From Flavobacteriaceae bacterium (GTDB taxonomy: Bacteria > Bacteroidota > Bacteroidia > Flavobacteriales > Flavobacteriaceae): a stretch of 64,000 nt of DNA. The DNA lies in contig NZMG01000006.1 of the NCBI GenBank assembly GCA_002694465.1, positions 1-64,000 on the forward strand, written 5' to 3'. Shown here piece by piece: positions 52,284 through 61,022 of this stretch. The notes below the pieces were generated by a model. The model was not told where the DNA came from. It saw only the letters and a list, made by a program, of their open reading frames with translations, and searched no databases. Each line of letters begins with the position of its first letter. Positions within the stretch are counted from its first letter, which is position 1. The position numbers and the translations under genes are program-made.

Positions 52284-52338
52284 CACCCGCAATATGTGGA
52301 AATTTTTTAAAATATTATTTAGTAAGAATCTCAAACAG

Positions 52339-52911
52339 ATGAAAAACATCGTTTTATTTGGCCCTCCAGGGGCAGGAAAAGGCACACAAGCCGAGTTTTT
52401 AAAAGAAAAATACCAATTAGTTCACATTTCTACAGGGGATGTGTTTCGATATAACATTAAAAACAATACCGAATTAGGGACGTTGGCAAAATCGTATATG
52501 GACAAAGGACATTTGGTGCCCGATGAAGTAACCATTAATATGCTAAAAGCCGAAGTGGAAAAAAATGCAAAGGCCAACGGATTTATTTTTGATGGCTTTC
52601 CGAGGACTGAAGCTCAGGCAGAAGCATTGTCAAAATTAATGGAAGAAAAGGACAGTCAGATAAATGCCATGGTGGCATTGGAAGTAGATGATGAAGTTTT
52701 GGTGGGGCGTCTTTTGGAACGTGGAAAAGTAAGCGGTCGTGCCGATGATGCCAACGAGGAAGTAATACGAGAGCGTATTGCGGAGTACTACCGAAAAACA
52801 GATATTCTGAAAGGCTATTACCAAAAACAAGATAAATATTTTGGGGTAAATGGCGTGGGAAGTATTGAAGAAATTACCGAGCGATTAAGTAAGGTAATAG
52901 ATAAATTATAA
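52339..52911 (+). CDS. adk: Adenylate kinase, short form
   Basis: Balances ATP, ADP and AMP. The 190-aa protein has P-loop FGPPGAGKGTQ (7-17), AMP-site STGDVFRYNIKNNTELG, IFDGFPRTEAQAEAL and the LID region VGRLLERGKVSGRADDANEEV. The LID is short with no zinc cysteines, as in the short adenylate kinases. I start at ATG 52339, at the P-loop homology; the open frame from 52294 adds 15 unrelated residues. Confidence 0.95.
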   Translation: MKNIVLFGPPGAGKGTQAEFLKEKYQLVHISTGDVFRYNIKNNTELGTLAKSYMDKGHLVPDEVTINMLKAEVEKNAKANGFIFDGFPRTEAQAEALSKLMEEKDSQINAMVALEVDDEVLVGRLLERGKVSGRADDANEEVIRERIAEYYRKTDILKGYYQKQDKYFGVNGVGSIEEITERLSKVIDKL

Positions 52912-52992
52912 GCAGTATAATTTCCCCTTTCAAGGCGATGTTTTGTGTCTGTCGAAGTGGAGATAAAGGTTACTAATTAAAAATAAAAGTTA

Positions 52993-53007
52993 CCCCGCCA
53001 AGCGGGG
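52993..53007. repeat. Palindrome in the obgE leader
   Basis: CCCCGC-CAA-GCGGGG forms a 6-bp GC stem 8 bp before the obgE ATG, in otherwise AT-rich sequence. Upstream, TTTCCCCTTTCAAGGCGATG (52920-52939) looks like a decayed copy of the R1-R3 repeat family. The hairpin could hinder ribosome access. Confidence 0.5.
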
Positions 53008-53015
53008 CAATAAAT

Positions 53016-54032
53016 ATGACCGAAGGAAATTTTGTTGATTATGTAAAAATTCACGTGTCCTCTGGAAAGGGCGGGCAAGGGAGTAGACACCTTAGAAGGG
53101 AAAAATACATCCCTAAAGGGGGGCCCGATGGTGGTGATGGAGGTCGTGGAGGTCATATTATTGTGAAAGCCAACAAAAACCTTTGGACCTTATACCATTT
53201 AAAATTTAAGCGACATTTTAAAGCCGAAGGAGGTGGTGCTGGAGGAAAACAAACGAGTACCGGTGCCGATGGTGCCGATGTGTATATTGAAGTACCCTTA
53301 GGTACGGTTATTAAAAATACAGATACGGGCGAAACCTATAAAGAACTTACCGAAGATGGTGAAGAATTAATTATCGCTCAAGGTGGAAAAGGGGGTATGG
53401 GGAATGCTCATTTCAAAACGTCTACAAATCAAACCCCGCGATATGCACAACCTGGGTTAGAAGGGGAAGAATACAACATTACACTTGAGATGAAAGTGTT
53501 GGCAGATGTTGGTTTGGTTGGATTTCCCAATGCCGGAAAATCTACCTTACTTTCTGTCGTTTCAGCCGCAAAACCCAAAATAGCCGATTATGAATTTACT
53601 ACGCTAAAACCTAATTTAGGGATTGTAACCCATCGAGATTTTCAAACCTTTGTGATGGCAGATATCCCTGGTATTATTGAAGGTGCAGCCGAAGGAAAAG
53701 GGTTAGGACACTACTTCTTACGGCATATTGAACGTAATTCTACACTGCTATTTTTAATTCCCGCCGATGCTAAAGATATTCGTGAACAGTATGATATATT
53801 ACTGGACGAATTGCGTCGATACAATCCAGAATTGCTTGATAAGGACCGACTTGTTGCTATTTCAAAAAGTGATATGCTGGATGCGGAACTAAAAGTAGAA
53901 ATGAAGCAAGAGTTGGATAAAGAATTTAAAGGCATTCCGTATTTGTTCATTTCGTCTGTGGCTCAACAAGGTTTAGTCGAATTAAAAGACAAGCTTTGGG
54001 AGATGTTGAATTTTGAAAAACAGGAGCAATAA
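53016..54032 (+). CDS. obgE: Obg GTPase
   Basis: An essential GTPase tied to 50S ribosome assembly and stress responses. The N-terminal glycine-rich Obg fold is present ([26 protein letters not shown], then [11 protein letters not shown]). The G domain has G1 GFPNAGKS (169-176), G3 DIPGIIEGA and G4 ISKSDM (variant of NKxD). The 338 residues end just after the G domain, without the variable C-terminal extension. It follows adk across a 104-bp spacer with a palindrome. Confidence 0.96.
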   Translation: MTEGNFVDYVKIHVSSGKGGQGSRHLRREKYIPKGGPDGGDGGRGGHIIVKANKNLWTLYHLKFKRHFKAEGGGAGGKQTSTGADGADVYIEVPLGTVIKNTDTGETYKELTEDGEELIIAQGGKGGMGNAHFKTSTNQTPRYAQPGLEGEEYNITLEMKVLADVGLVGFPNAGKSTLLSVVSAAKPKIADYEFTTLKPNLGIVTHRDFQTFVMADIPGIIEGAAEGKGLGHYFLRHIERNSTLLFLIPADAKDIREQYDILLDELRRYNPELLDKDRLVAISKSDMLDAELKVEMKQELDKEFKGIPYLFISSVAQQGLVELKDKLWEMLNFEKQEQ

Positions 54033-54113
54033 TATCTCTTCATTTATATAATATTCAGCAGGTTACGTAATTTCACTTGTTTTATTTTTTATCTTGTAGC
54101 AAAACTAATTGCT

Positions 54114-55499
54114 ATGAAGACAAAACTATGTTTTATTGCTAGTATTTTAATTGTATTTAACAGTCTAGCGCAGTGTCCTACAACACCTATTTTAATTGAA
54201 ACACAGGAAGAGATTGACAATTTTGCTTCCAATTACCCTAATTGTTCAGTCCTAACTGAGGAACTACGAATAAATGGAGTAAATAATTCAATAACCAATT
54301 TAAATGGGTTGTCTGGAATTATTTATGCCAATGATATTTATATTCATAATACTGAAATTACAGATTTTACAGGGTTACATAATTTAGAAACTGCTGCGCA
54401 TCTTTCCATTTGGGGGAATCACAATATTCAAAACTTAGAAGGATTGTCTGCTGCCCAATCTATAGCATTTCTTGAATTATTTATTAACAATGGCATTACA
54501 GATGTTTCGGGAATGGCTAATCTCAATTTTATTGAGAATCTTAGTATATTTTATAATAATAATTTAAGCGATCTGTCTGCTTTTAGTTTTATCACATCAC
54601 TTACAGATTTAAATTTGGGTGGTGGAAATGAATTAATATCTCTTTCGGGTTTAGAAAATTTACATACCATCGATGGGGACTTGGTGCTTTCAAATTTACA
54701 GTTGGAAGATTTCAATGAGTTAGATGGTTTAGAGGATATAAATGGCTCACTTTATATTCTTAATAATTCCTTCGTCCAGGATATATCTGTCTTTAGTGAG
54801 ATTAATATTTTGCAAGATTTATACCTACTAGGTTGTCCAAATTTATCAAATCTTTATGGACTTGAAAACATACAAATTGTAGGAGGTACATTACGAATTG
54901 GATTAATGGATCAATTAACCGATTTATCCATATTTTCTAATCTACTATATGCTGGTAATTTGGATATCTATGAAAATATCAATTTACAATCCCTTTCGGG
55001 TCTTGAAAATTTGCAACAGATTGACCAAACACTACAAATGCTTACAAATCCAGTTTTAAGCAATATTGATGCATTAAATAATGTGTCAACTAGTGAGGTT
55101 GCTGAGGTTGTTTTAGCATATAATTCCAGTCTTTCGGCTTGTGCAACAGATTTTATATGCGCTGTGGTTAATGATGGTTCTATTACCAAATTTATAAATG
55201 ATAACGCAGTGGGGTGTAGTTCTGTTGAAGAAATCCAAAAGGAATGTCTGTTGGGAAATGAAGATTTTTCAATTTCAAACGCCGTTTTTATGTACCCCAA
55301 TCCCGTTTCAGAAACGCTTCAATTACATTTTACACATGAATTAGTACTGCATTCGGTTACCATCTATAGTATGTTAGGTCAAAAGCTATCTAAAACCAAT
55401 CAAAGCGTAGTCGATTTTTCAGATTTCGCATCTGGGGTATACTTAGTTGAAGTAGCTACAAATCAAGGAACTTTAAGTAAGAAAGTTGTTAAAAATTAG
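54114..55499 (+). CDS. Leucine-rich (receptor-L-like) secreted protein with type IX sorting tail
   Basis: An exported 461-aa protein. Signal peptide at 1-19 (ending NSLAQ). The body is a ladder of about ten leucine-rich units of the type LxxLsGLENLxxIdGxLxIxxN, similar to receptor-L-domain or irregular leucine-rich repeats, which commonly bind proteins or glycans. The last 75 residues (VFMYPNPVSETLQLHF to GTLSKKVVKN) form a type A type IX sorting domain, so PorU/PorV would export and anchor it. An adhesin-like role is plausible, but no ligand is known. Confidence 0.85.
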   Translation: MKTKLCFIASILIVFNSLAQCPTTPILIETQEEIDNFASNYPNCSVLTEELRINGVNNSITNLNGLSGIIYANDIYIHNTEITDFTGLHNLETAAHLSIWGNHNIQNLEGLSAAQSIAFLELFINNGITDVSGMANLNFIENLSIFYNNNLSDLSAFSFITSLTDLNLGGGNELISLSGLENLHTIDGDLVLSNLQLEDFNELDGLEDINGSLYILNNSFVQDISVFSEINILQDLYLLGCPNLSNLYGLENIQIVGGTLRIGLMDQLTDLSIFSNLLYAGNLDIYENINLQSLSGLENLQQIDQTLQMLTNPVLSNIDALNNVSTSEVAEVVLAYNSSLSACATDFICAVVNDGSITKFINDNAVGCSSVEEIQKECLLGNEDFSISNAVFMYPNPVSETLQLHFTHELVLHSVTIYSMLGQKLSKTNQSVVDFSDFASGVYLVEVATNQGTLSKKVVKN

Positions 55500-55554
55500 T
55501 CAAAGCAAAATCCAAAGGACACGTTTTTCAGTATATATTAGTAACATTGCAAGT

Positions 55555-56073
55555 ATGAAGTATCTATTCTTTTTGCTAATACCCATACTCGTTTCGTGTG
55601 GCAGTACTGTTGCCGTTGATTTCGATGATCAAACCAATTTTACCTCATTTTCGAGCTATAATTTTTATCCTACGATTGAATCTGGGCTAAACGATCTGGA
55701 TGATAAACGAATTATGTTTGCTATTGATAGTTTAATGGCTCAAAAAGGATTTCAAAAGTCAGAAAATCCACAGCTTTTAGTGAACTTTTTTGTTAAGGAA
55801 ATCCTCACAAGTTCCCGTAATACCTTGGGAATAGGAATTGGAGGTGGAGGTGGTAATGTAGGCATTGGAGTAAGCGGTGGAATCCCTATTGGTGGAAGAG
55901 AAATTGAACAGCAATTTACGTTAGATTTAATAGATGCTAATAATGATGCATTGATTTGGCAAGGCGTTTTGGATGGTCGATACAAAGAAAAATCAACCCC
56001 TTTGCAAAAAGAGCGATATTATGAAGCCATAATTCAAAAAATTCTAAAAAAATATCCGCCCGCTTCAAAATAA
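55555..56073 (+). CDS. DUF4136 family lipoprotein
   Basis: A 172-aa lipoprotein: signal peptide with lipobox ILVSC (C15). The mature protein starts VAVDFDDQTNFTSFSSYNFYP and includes a Gly-rich loop (GIGIGGGGGNVGIGVSGGIPIGG) and FTLDLIDANNDALIWQGVLDGR, the DUF4136 pattern. The open frame runs 23 codons upstream to overlap the previous gene, but ATG 55555 starts the signal peptide. Function of the family is unknown. Confidence 0.85.
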   Translation: MKYLFFLLIPILVSCGSTVAVDFDDQTNFTSFSSYNFYPTIESGLNDLDDKRIMFAIDSLMAQKGFQKSENPQLLVNFFVKEILTSSRNTLGIGIGGGGGNVGIGVSGGIPIGGREIEQQFTLDLIDANNDALIWQGVLDGRYKEKSTPLQKERYYEAIIQKILKKYPPASK

Positions 56074-56119
56074 CGATCTCAAATGAAAGTTTACTAAATT
56101 TGAATCCCGAATCTATACT

Positions 56120-57073
56120 ATGAATAAGTTTTTTATCTTTCTTTTGTTTCCGCTAGGACTATTTGCTCAAAACACCTTTGAGCGGGCTGAATCCTATTTT
56201 AAGAAAGAAGAATTCAGTAAAGCAAAACCTTTGTTTATTCAGCATTTAAAGGTAAACCCTAACGATTTAAAAACTATTGAATACTTAGGAGATATCGCTG
56301 GTTACGCAAAGGACTGGGATACGGCTATGGAGTACTACGAAACCCTTTTGGAAAGTGATGACAACAATGCAAAGTATCATTTTAAATATGGTGGCGCTCT
56401 GGGGATGAAGGCGTTGGAAATTAGTAAGATTCGAGCACTTGGATATGTGGGAGATATAAGAGAACATTTTGAAAGTGCTGCTAAACTGGACCCCAATCAT
56501 ATAGAGGTACGCTGGGCATTGGTTGAGTACTACATTCAATTACCAGGGATTATTGGTGGAAGTGAAAAAAAGGCCATTACTTATGCCAACGAATTAAGTA
56601 AGATTTCACCTGTTGATGGTTATTTGGCCAATGGGTATATTGCAGAATATTCCGATAGGCCAGAAGATGCTGAAAAATTCTATAAAAAAGCGATTGAAGT
56701 AGGAGGGTCGCCTCATACCTATGAAAAATTGACCAATCTTTACGAAAGTAACAATCAACCAAAGGAAGCGATTGAGACGGCTTCAAAATCACTTAGGATC
56801 CATCAGCGTAATCAATTAAATTATCAAATTGGTAAAATTGCAGCGCAGTATAATTTGGATGCAGAATTAGGGATTAATTGTCTACATGCGTATATTAAAA
56901 ATCATTCGGCAAAGGATGGGGTGCCTAAAGATTGGGCGTATTATCGTTTGGCTCAAATTTATAAGAATTTAGGTCAAAAAAACACGGCGCTTCAATGGAT
57001 AGATAAGGCAATTTCTGTAAGGCCTAGTTTTGAAGAAGCTCAAAAAGAAAAGAAATTGATAGAAGCTTTATAA
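56120..57073 (+). CDS. TPR-repeat periplasmic protein
   Basis: A 317-aa protein with a signal peptide (MNKFFIFLLFPLGLFAQ) and at least five tetratricopeptide-like helical pairs: ERAESYFKKEEFSKAKPLF, DWDTAMEYYETLLE, PEDAEKFYKKAIEVGG, PKEAIETASKSLRI and NTALQWIDKAIS. TPR arrays bind other proteins. It lies between a lipoprotein gene and mpl with 40-50 bp gaps, so it may share their transcript. Partner unknown. Confidence 0.82.
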   Translation: MNKFFIFLLFPLGLFAQNTFERAESYFKKEEFSKAKPLFIQHLKVNPNDLKTIEYLGDIAGYAKDWDTAMEYYETLLESDDNNAKYHFKYGGALGMKALEISKIRALGYVGDIREHFESAAKLDPNHIEVRWALVEYYIQLPGIIGGSEKKAITYANELSKISPVDGYLANGYIAEYSDRPEDAEKFYKKAIEVGGSPHTYEKLTNLYESNNQPKEAIETASKSLRIHQRNQLNYQIGKIAAQYNLDAELGINCLHAYIKNHSAKDGVPKDWAYYRLAQIYKNLGQKNTALQWIDKAISVRPSFEEAQKEKKLIEAL

Positions 57074-57112
57074 GCTACTTCCTATCTTTACATTTCTATT
57101 TCAAATACATTT

Positions 57113-58468
57113 ATGAAAGTACATTTTATAGCCATTGGAGGTAGTGCAATGCACAACTTGGCTTTGGCTCTCCATAATAAAGGGTATCAAGTTACAGGAA
57201 GTGATGATGAGATTTTTGAACCTTCCAAAGGACGATTAGCAGCCAAAGGTTTATTGCCTCAAGAATATGGTTGGTTTCCTGAAAAAGTTACTTCAGCATT
57301 GGATGCCGTTATTTTAGGAATGCACGCAAAACCAGATAATCCCGAATTATTAAAAGCAAAAGAATTGGGCATCACTATTTATAGTTATCCCGAATTTCTA
57401 TACGAACAATCCAAAACTAAAACCCGCGTAGTCATTGGAGGTTCTCACGGAAAAACCACCATCACCTCCATGATTTTGCATGTCATGCACTATCACAACA
57501 AAGAAGTAGATTATATGGTGGGAGCCCAATTGGAAGGCTTTGATACCATGGTACATCTTACCGAAACCAATGATTTTATAGTGTTGGAGGGAGATGAATA
57601 CCTTTCTTCCCCCATCGATAGACGCCCAAAATTTCACTTATACAAGCCTAATATTGCATTGCTTAGCGGAATTGCTTGGGATCATATTAATGTGTTTCCA
57701 ACGTTCGAAAATTATGTAGAACAGTTCTCTATTTTTCTGAATGAAATTACCGAAGGCGGTGCCATTATTTACAACGAAGAAGATGTTGAGGTTAAAAAGG
57801 TAGTGGAAGCCTCCACAAATACCATTAAAAAATATCCTTATAGAACGCCCGACTATGAAGTAGTGGATGGAGAAACACTGTTGGAAACTCCCGAAGGCCC
57901 CATGCCTATAGAAGTCTTTGGAAAGCATAATTTAAACAACTTAGAAGGGGCTCGATGGATTTGCCAATTAATGGGCGTAGATGTAGAGGATTTTTACGAA
58001 GCAATCGCTAGTTTCAAAGGAGCGAGTAAACGATTGGAAAAAATTGCAGAAACCCCTACAAGCATTGCTTACAAAGATTTCGCGCATTCTCCTAGTAAAG
58101 TAAAGGCTACAACGGAGGCCTTAAAAAATCAGTATCCCCAACGAAAACTCATTGCTTGTTTAGAATTGCACACCTACAGTAGTTTAAACCCAGAATTTTT
58201 AACCGAATATCAAGGAGCCTTGGATGCAGCTGATGAAGCCGTAGTATTTTACTCTCCCCATGCAGTTGAAATTAAAAAATTGGAAGCTATTTCGCATGAA
58301 CAAATTGAGGATGCTTTTAAACGTGAAGATTTAATTATCTATACAGATCCCAAAGGTTTTAAAGACTATTTATTTTCTCAAAATTTTGAAGATTCTTCTT
58401 TGCTATTAATGAGTAGCGGAAATTATGGAGGGTTGGATTTTAATGAGGTGAAAACATTGATTAAATAA
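57113..58468 (+). CDS. mpl: UDP-N-acetylmuramate--tripeptide ligase
   Basis: Attaches recycled L-Ala-gamma-D-Glu-meso-DAP to UDP-MurNAc, reusing cell-wall peptides. The 451-aa Mur ligase has the MurC-like start FIAIGGSAMHNLALALHNKGYQVTGSDD, P-loop GGSHGKTT (109-116), VLEGDEYLSSPIDRRPKF and ISHE-type C-terminal domain. The EGDEY motif and absence of MurC-specific signatures favour Mpl over MurC. Together with anmK it indicates active wall recycling. Confidence 0.92.
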   Translation: MKVHFIAIGGSAMHNLALALHNKGYQVTGSDDEIFEPSKGRLAAKGLLPQEYGWFPEKVTSALDAVILGMHAKPDNPELLKAKELGITIYSYPEFLYEQSKTKTRVVIGGSHGKTTITSMILHVMHYHNKEVDYMVGAQLEGFDTMVHLTETNDFIVLEGDEYLSSPIDRRPKFHLYKPNIALLSGIAWDHINVFPTFENYVEQFSIFLNEITEGGAIIYNEEDVEVKKVVEASTNTIKKYPYRTPDYEVVDGETLLETPEGPMPIEVFGKHNLNNLEGARWICQLMGVDVEDFYEAIASFKGASKRLEKIAETPTSIAYKDFAHSPSKVKATTEALKNQYPQRKLIACLELHTYSSLNPEFLTEYQGALDAADEAVVFYSPHAVEIKKLEAISHEQIEDAFKREDLIIYTDPKGFKDYLFSQNFEDSSLLLMSSGNYGGLDFNEVKTLIK

Positions 58469-58557
58469 TAAAGGGAAAATTATTTCGTTTTTAAAAAACT
58501 AACGAAACCAATTACTTTATACTAAACATTTACTTACTAACTTCAAATTTTGTAATT

Positions 58558-59202
58558 ATGTTTAGATTGTTTTTTTGTTTTTCGCTAAGCTTTCTGTTTT
58601 TTACTTCCTGTAAAAAAGACGATGCTTCAACTCAAAATATTGAGGAAGAAAATTTTTATGCACTCACTGTGGGCAATACTTGGGAATATGAGGTTTCTAA
58701 GTATAATTCTATTTCTAAAGAGTATGAATTACTTGATATGCTTTTAAAGGTGGAAATTACCGAAAGTCAAGTAGTTAATAACAATACCTATTTTAGGTTT
58801 CAAACTACTTCTACAGGCACAGATACTTGTCAACCTTGTATAGATTGTTTGGGCAATAATGAATTAAAACGGGATTCCTTAGGTTACCTTATTAATGATA
58901 CTGGAAAGTATCTCTTCTCAAGTGAAAATTTGGAAGATTATTTGGTGAACTCGGCGCAGTGGGGTAGTGTGTACGGAGTTTTAAAGGAAGAACCAGAATT
59001 TATTTCAACGCCCGCAGGTAATTTTGAAACGTTTCAAAACGATAGATATGCTCTATTTCCAGACGGAGAATTGGCAGATAGTAGAGATGTCATTAATTAT
59101 GCTCCGGAAAATGGGCTAGTCTACACTACGTTATCAGGAGTAACTAATCCTATCCCACTGTATAAAATTAGTTTAAAATCATTTTCAATTATTGAAGATT
59201 AA
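58558..59202 (+). CDS. Lipoprotein of unknown function (214 aa)
   Basis: Signal peptide with lipobox LFFTSC (C18), then KKDD, a +2/+3 pattern that in Bacteroidota often goes with surface export of lipoproteins. The mature part begins with YALTVGNTWEYEVSKYN, a recurrent motif in Bacteroidota lipoproteins, and contains four Cys in CQPCIDC-like spacing. No enzyme motif is seen. It converges with the PaiB-like gene, leaving 3 bp between the stops. Confidence 0.78.
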   Translation: MFRLFFCFSLSFLFFTSCKKDDASTQNIEEENFYALTVGNTWEYEVSKYNSISKEYELLDMLLKVEITESQVVNNNTYFRFQTTSTGTDTCQPCIDCLGNNELKRDSLGYLINDTGKYLFSSENLEDYLVNSAQWGSVYGVLKEEPEFISTPAGNFETFQNDRYALFPDGELADSRDVINYAPENGLVYTTLSGVTNPIPLYKISLKSFSIIED

Positions 59203-59205
59203 AAT

Positions 59206-59805
59206 TTAGTTTTTATAAATTCCTTCAATAAACGCTTTATCACTTGGCTTAGCATTTTTAATTAATTCGGCTTTAGCCAAATCAAAATCTGTTGGGTTTT
59301 TGTCTTGAGAGAGTTTAAATTTTCCTTCCCAGTTAGTAATTTCAATAGTAAAAGCTTGAATATAGGGTAAAAGACGGTTCATTCGTGGGTCGTCTTTTTG
59401 CAATTCAAATTTTTGAGGAGTTCCTTCTAGAAAATTAGTCATATCGATCATAGTTTGTTTCACAGCTTCAGCCTCGTGGATTAGCGTAATGTTTCCAGTG
59501 ATATGCACATAAATATAATTCCAAGTGGGCAATTGTTCGGTACTATATATCGAAGGAGAAATATAGGTGTCGGGTCCTCTAAAAATTACAGTGACTTCTG
59601 CACCATGGGTCAAAGTCTCCACCTGCGGATTTTGCCTATCAATGTGTGCTACGAGTCTCCCCGAAGCCTCATTATAGATTATTGGAATATGCGTAATAAA
59701 GGGTTGTCCATCTTTTGCCGAAACCAGAATCCCAAGTGGAAACTGTTTTATAACAGCAATCATTTTTTGAATGTCGTTAGACTGATGATGTGGGGGAGGA
59801 TACAT
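59206..59805 (-). CDS. PaiB-family FMN-binding protein
   Basis: A 199-aa split-barrel flavin protein. The start MYPPPHHQSNDIQKM and PLGILVSAKDGQPFITHIPI match the PaiB family (described in Bacillus as a negative transcriptional regulator). The later TYISPSIYST and PTWNYIYVHITG belong to the FMN-binding split barrel. It could be a pyridoxamine-phosphate-oxidase-like enzyme instead of a regulator. It follows the DUF1569 gene by 2 bp. Confidence 0.88.
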   Translation of the reverse strand: MYPPPHHQSNDIQKMIAVIKQFPLGILVSAKDGQPFITHIPIIYNEASGRLVAHIDRQNPQVETLTHGAEVTVIFRGPDTYISPSIYSTEQLPTWNYIYVHITGNITLIHEAEAVKQTMIDMTNFLEGTPQKFELQKDDPRMNRLLPYIQAFTIEITNWEGKFKLSQDKNPTDFDLAKAELIKNAKPSDKAFIEGIYKN

Positions 59806-59807
59806 AA

Positions 59808-60251
59808 TTAAACACCAAATTGTCTTAAATGATGGTCTAAATGCTTGTACTGCATTTGCCCATATTGTTCTTTAGTAAAATGTCCAAATCCAGGATGCTC
59901 TGGCCAATCATCTCGATCTCTTTGTGAGTTGAACTCATCTAATAACCCTTCAAGATTCTTTTTTTCTACATGGAAATCACGCGGTTCGGTTTCTCTTAAA
60001 AATGATGCTGTTGGCAAATTTTTACGCCAAAGTTTATCATTGTACAGTGATTTTTTAAAGAACACTTTAGCGAGCCAATTGGGTTTCATTCCGTAGTCAT
60101 TTTTACCTAACATAATATTAAATGGGCCTTGACAATGATGCATCATTTGTCCATGAGTCATCTTGCCCCATTGGCGTTCACTATTTTCGTTGAGGTTGTT
60201 AAGTCTTTCTCGTATTTCCTTATATACAGATTCTTCAAAAAGATTTTTCAT
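59808..60251 (-). CDS. DUF1569 family protein
   Basis: A 147-aa protein with the DinB-like helical pattern: WGKMTHGQMMHHCQGPFNIMLG and a final HPGFGHFTKEQYGQMQYKHLDHHLRQFGV. The His residues in MMHHC and KHLDHHL suit metal binding as in DinB/DUF1569 folds. Function is unknown. It shares a two-gene unit with the PaiB-like gene. Its start lies only 15 bp from the radC start on the opposite strand. Confidence 0.85.
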   Translation of the reverse strand: MKNLFEESVYKEIRERLNNLNENSERQWGKMTHGQMMHHCQGPFNIMLGKNDYGMKPNWLAKVFFKKSLYNDKLWRKNLPTASFLRETEPRDFHVEKKNLEGLLDEFNSQRDRDDWPEHPGFGHFTKEQYGQMQYKHLDHHLRQFGV

Positions 60252-60266
60252 GGTATTAATTTTAGC

Positions 60267-61016
60267 ATGATTTTTCAGTTTAAAGATACATTATTATCTT
60301 TATTGAAAAGTAATATTGTGGGGAGCAATACAACATCTTTTTCCATTAAAAGTTGGAACGAGGACGACCGTCCGCGTGAAAAGTTACTACTCAAAGGACG
60401 GGCTGCTTTAAGCGATGCAGAGCTGGTTGCTATTTTAATTGGTTCTGGGAGTCGTGCTGAAAGCGCCGTGAGTCTAAGTCAGCGGATTTTAGCTTCAGCC
60501 AATAACAATTTAAGTGAACTTGGAAAACTTTCCATTCAGGATTTAATGCAGTTTAAAGGGATAGGAGAAGCAAAGGCCATTACCATAGCAGCCGCTTTAG
60601 AATTGGGTCGAAGAAGAAGGGGAGAAGAAGCACTTCAGAAAAAGAAAATTACCTCAAGTCAATCAGTCTTTGAATTGATGCAGCCTATCATTGGCGATTT
60701 GGCTCACGAAGAGTTTTGGATTGTCTATTTAAACAATTCGAATAAGGTATTACAAACGTCACAGCTTAGTAAAGGAGGTATCACCGGTACAGTGGTAGAT
60801 ATACGATTGGCATTTAAAAATGCTATTCAATTAGGAGCCGTTGCCGTTATTTTGGCACACAATCATCCTTCCGGGACATTAAAACCCAGTCAAGCAGATA
60901 TTCAGTTAACCAAAAAATTAAAAACGGCAGGAGAAAGCCTTGATATTAAAGTTTTGGACCATCTTATTGTAACCGAAAAAGCGTATTTTAGCTTTGCCGA
61001 CGAACAAATGCTGTAG
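60267..61016 (+). CDS. radC: RadC-family JAB/MPN-domain protein
   Basis: About 249 aa. An N-terminal helix-hairpin-helix region (DRPREKLLLKGRAALSDAELVAILIGSG, IQDLMQFKGIGEAKAITIAAALELG) precedes a JAB domain with the metal motif HNHPSGTLKPSQAD. RadC was once linked to repair, but its biochemical role is not settled. I chose ATG 60267; the open frame from 60129 runs back into DUF1569 on the other strand without homology. A GTG nearer the conserved SIKSWNEDD would also be possible. Confidence 0.9.
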   Translation: MIFQFKDTLLSLLKSNIVGSNTTSFSIKSWNEDDRPREKLLLKGRAALSDAELVAILIGSGSRAESAVSLSQRILASANNNLSELGKLSIQDLMQFKGIGEAKAITIAAALELGRRRRGEEALQKKKITSSQSVFELMQPIIGDLAHEEFWIVYLNNSNKVLQTSQLSKGGITGTVVDIRLAFKNAIQLGAVAVILAHNHPSGTLKPSQADIQLTKKLKTAGESLDIKVLDHLIVTEKAYFSFADEQML

Positions 61017-61022
61017 TCCTAT

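Noticed and set aside
52245..52385. N-terminal extension of purK
   Set aside because: It crosses the adk promoter and adk coding start and is not homologous to PurK.
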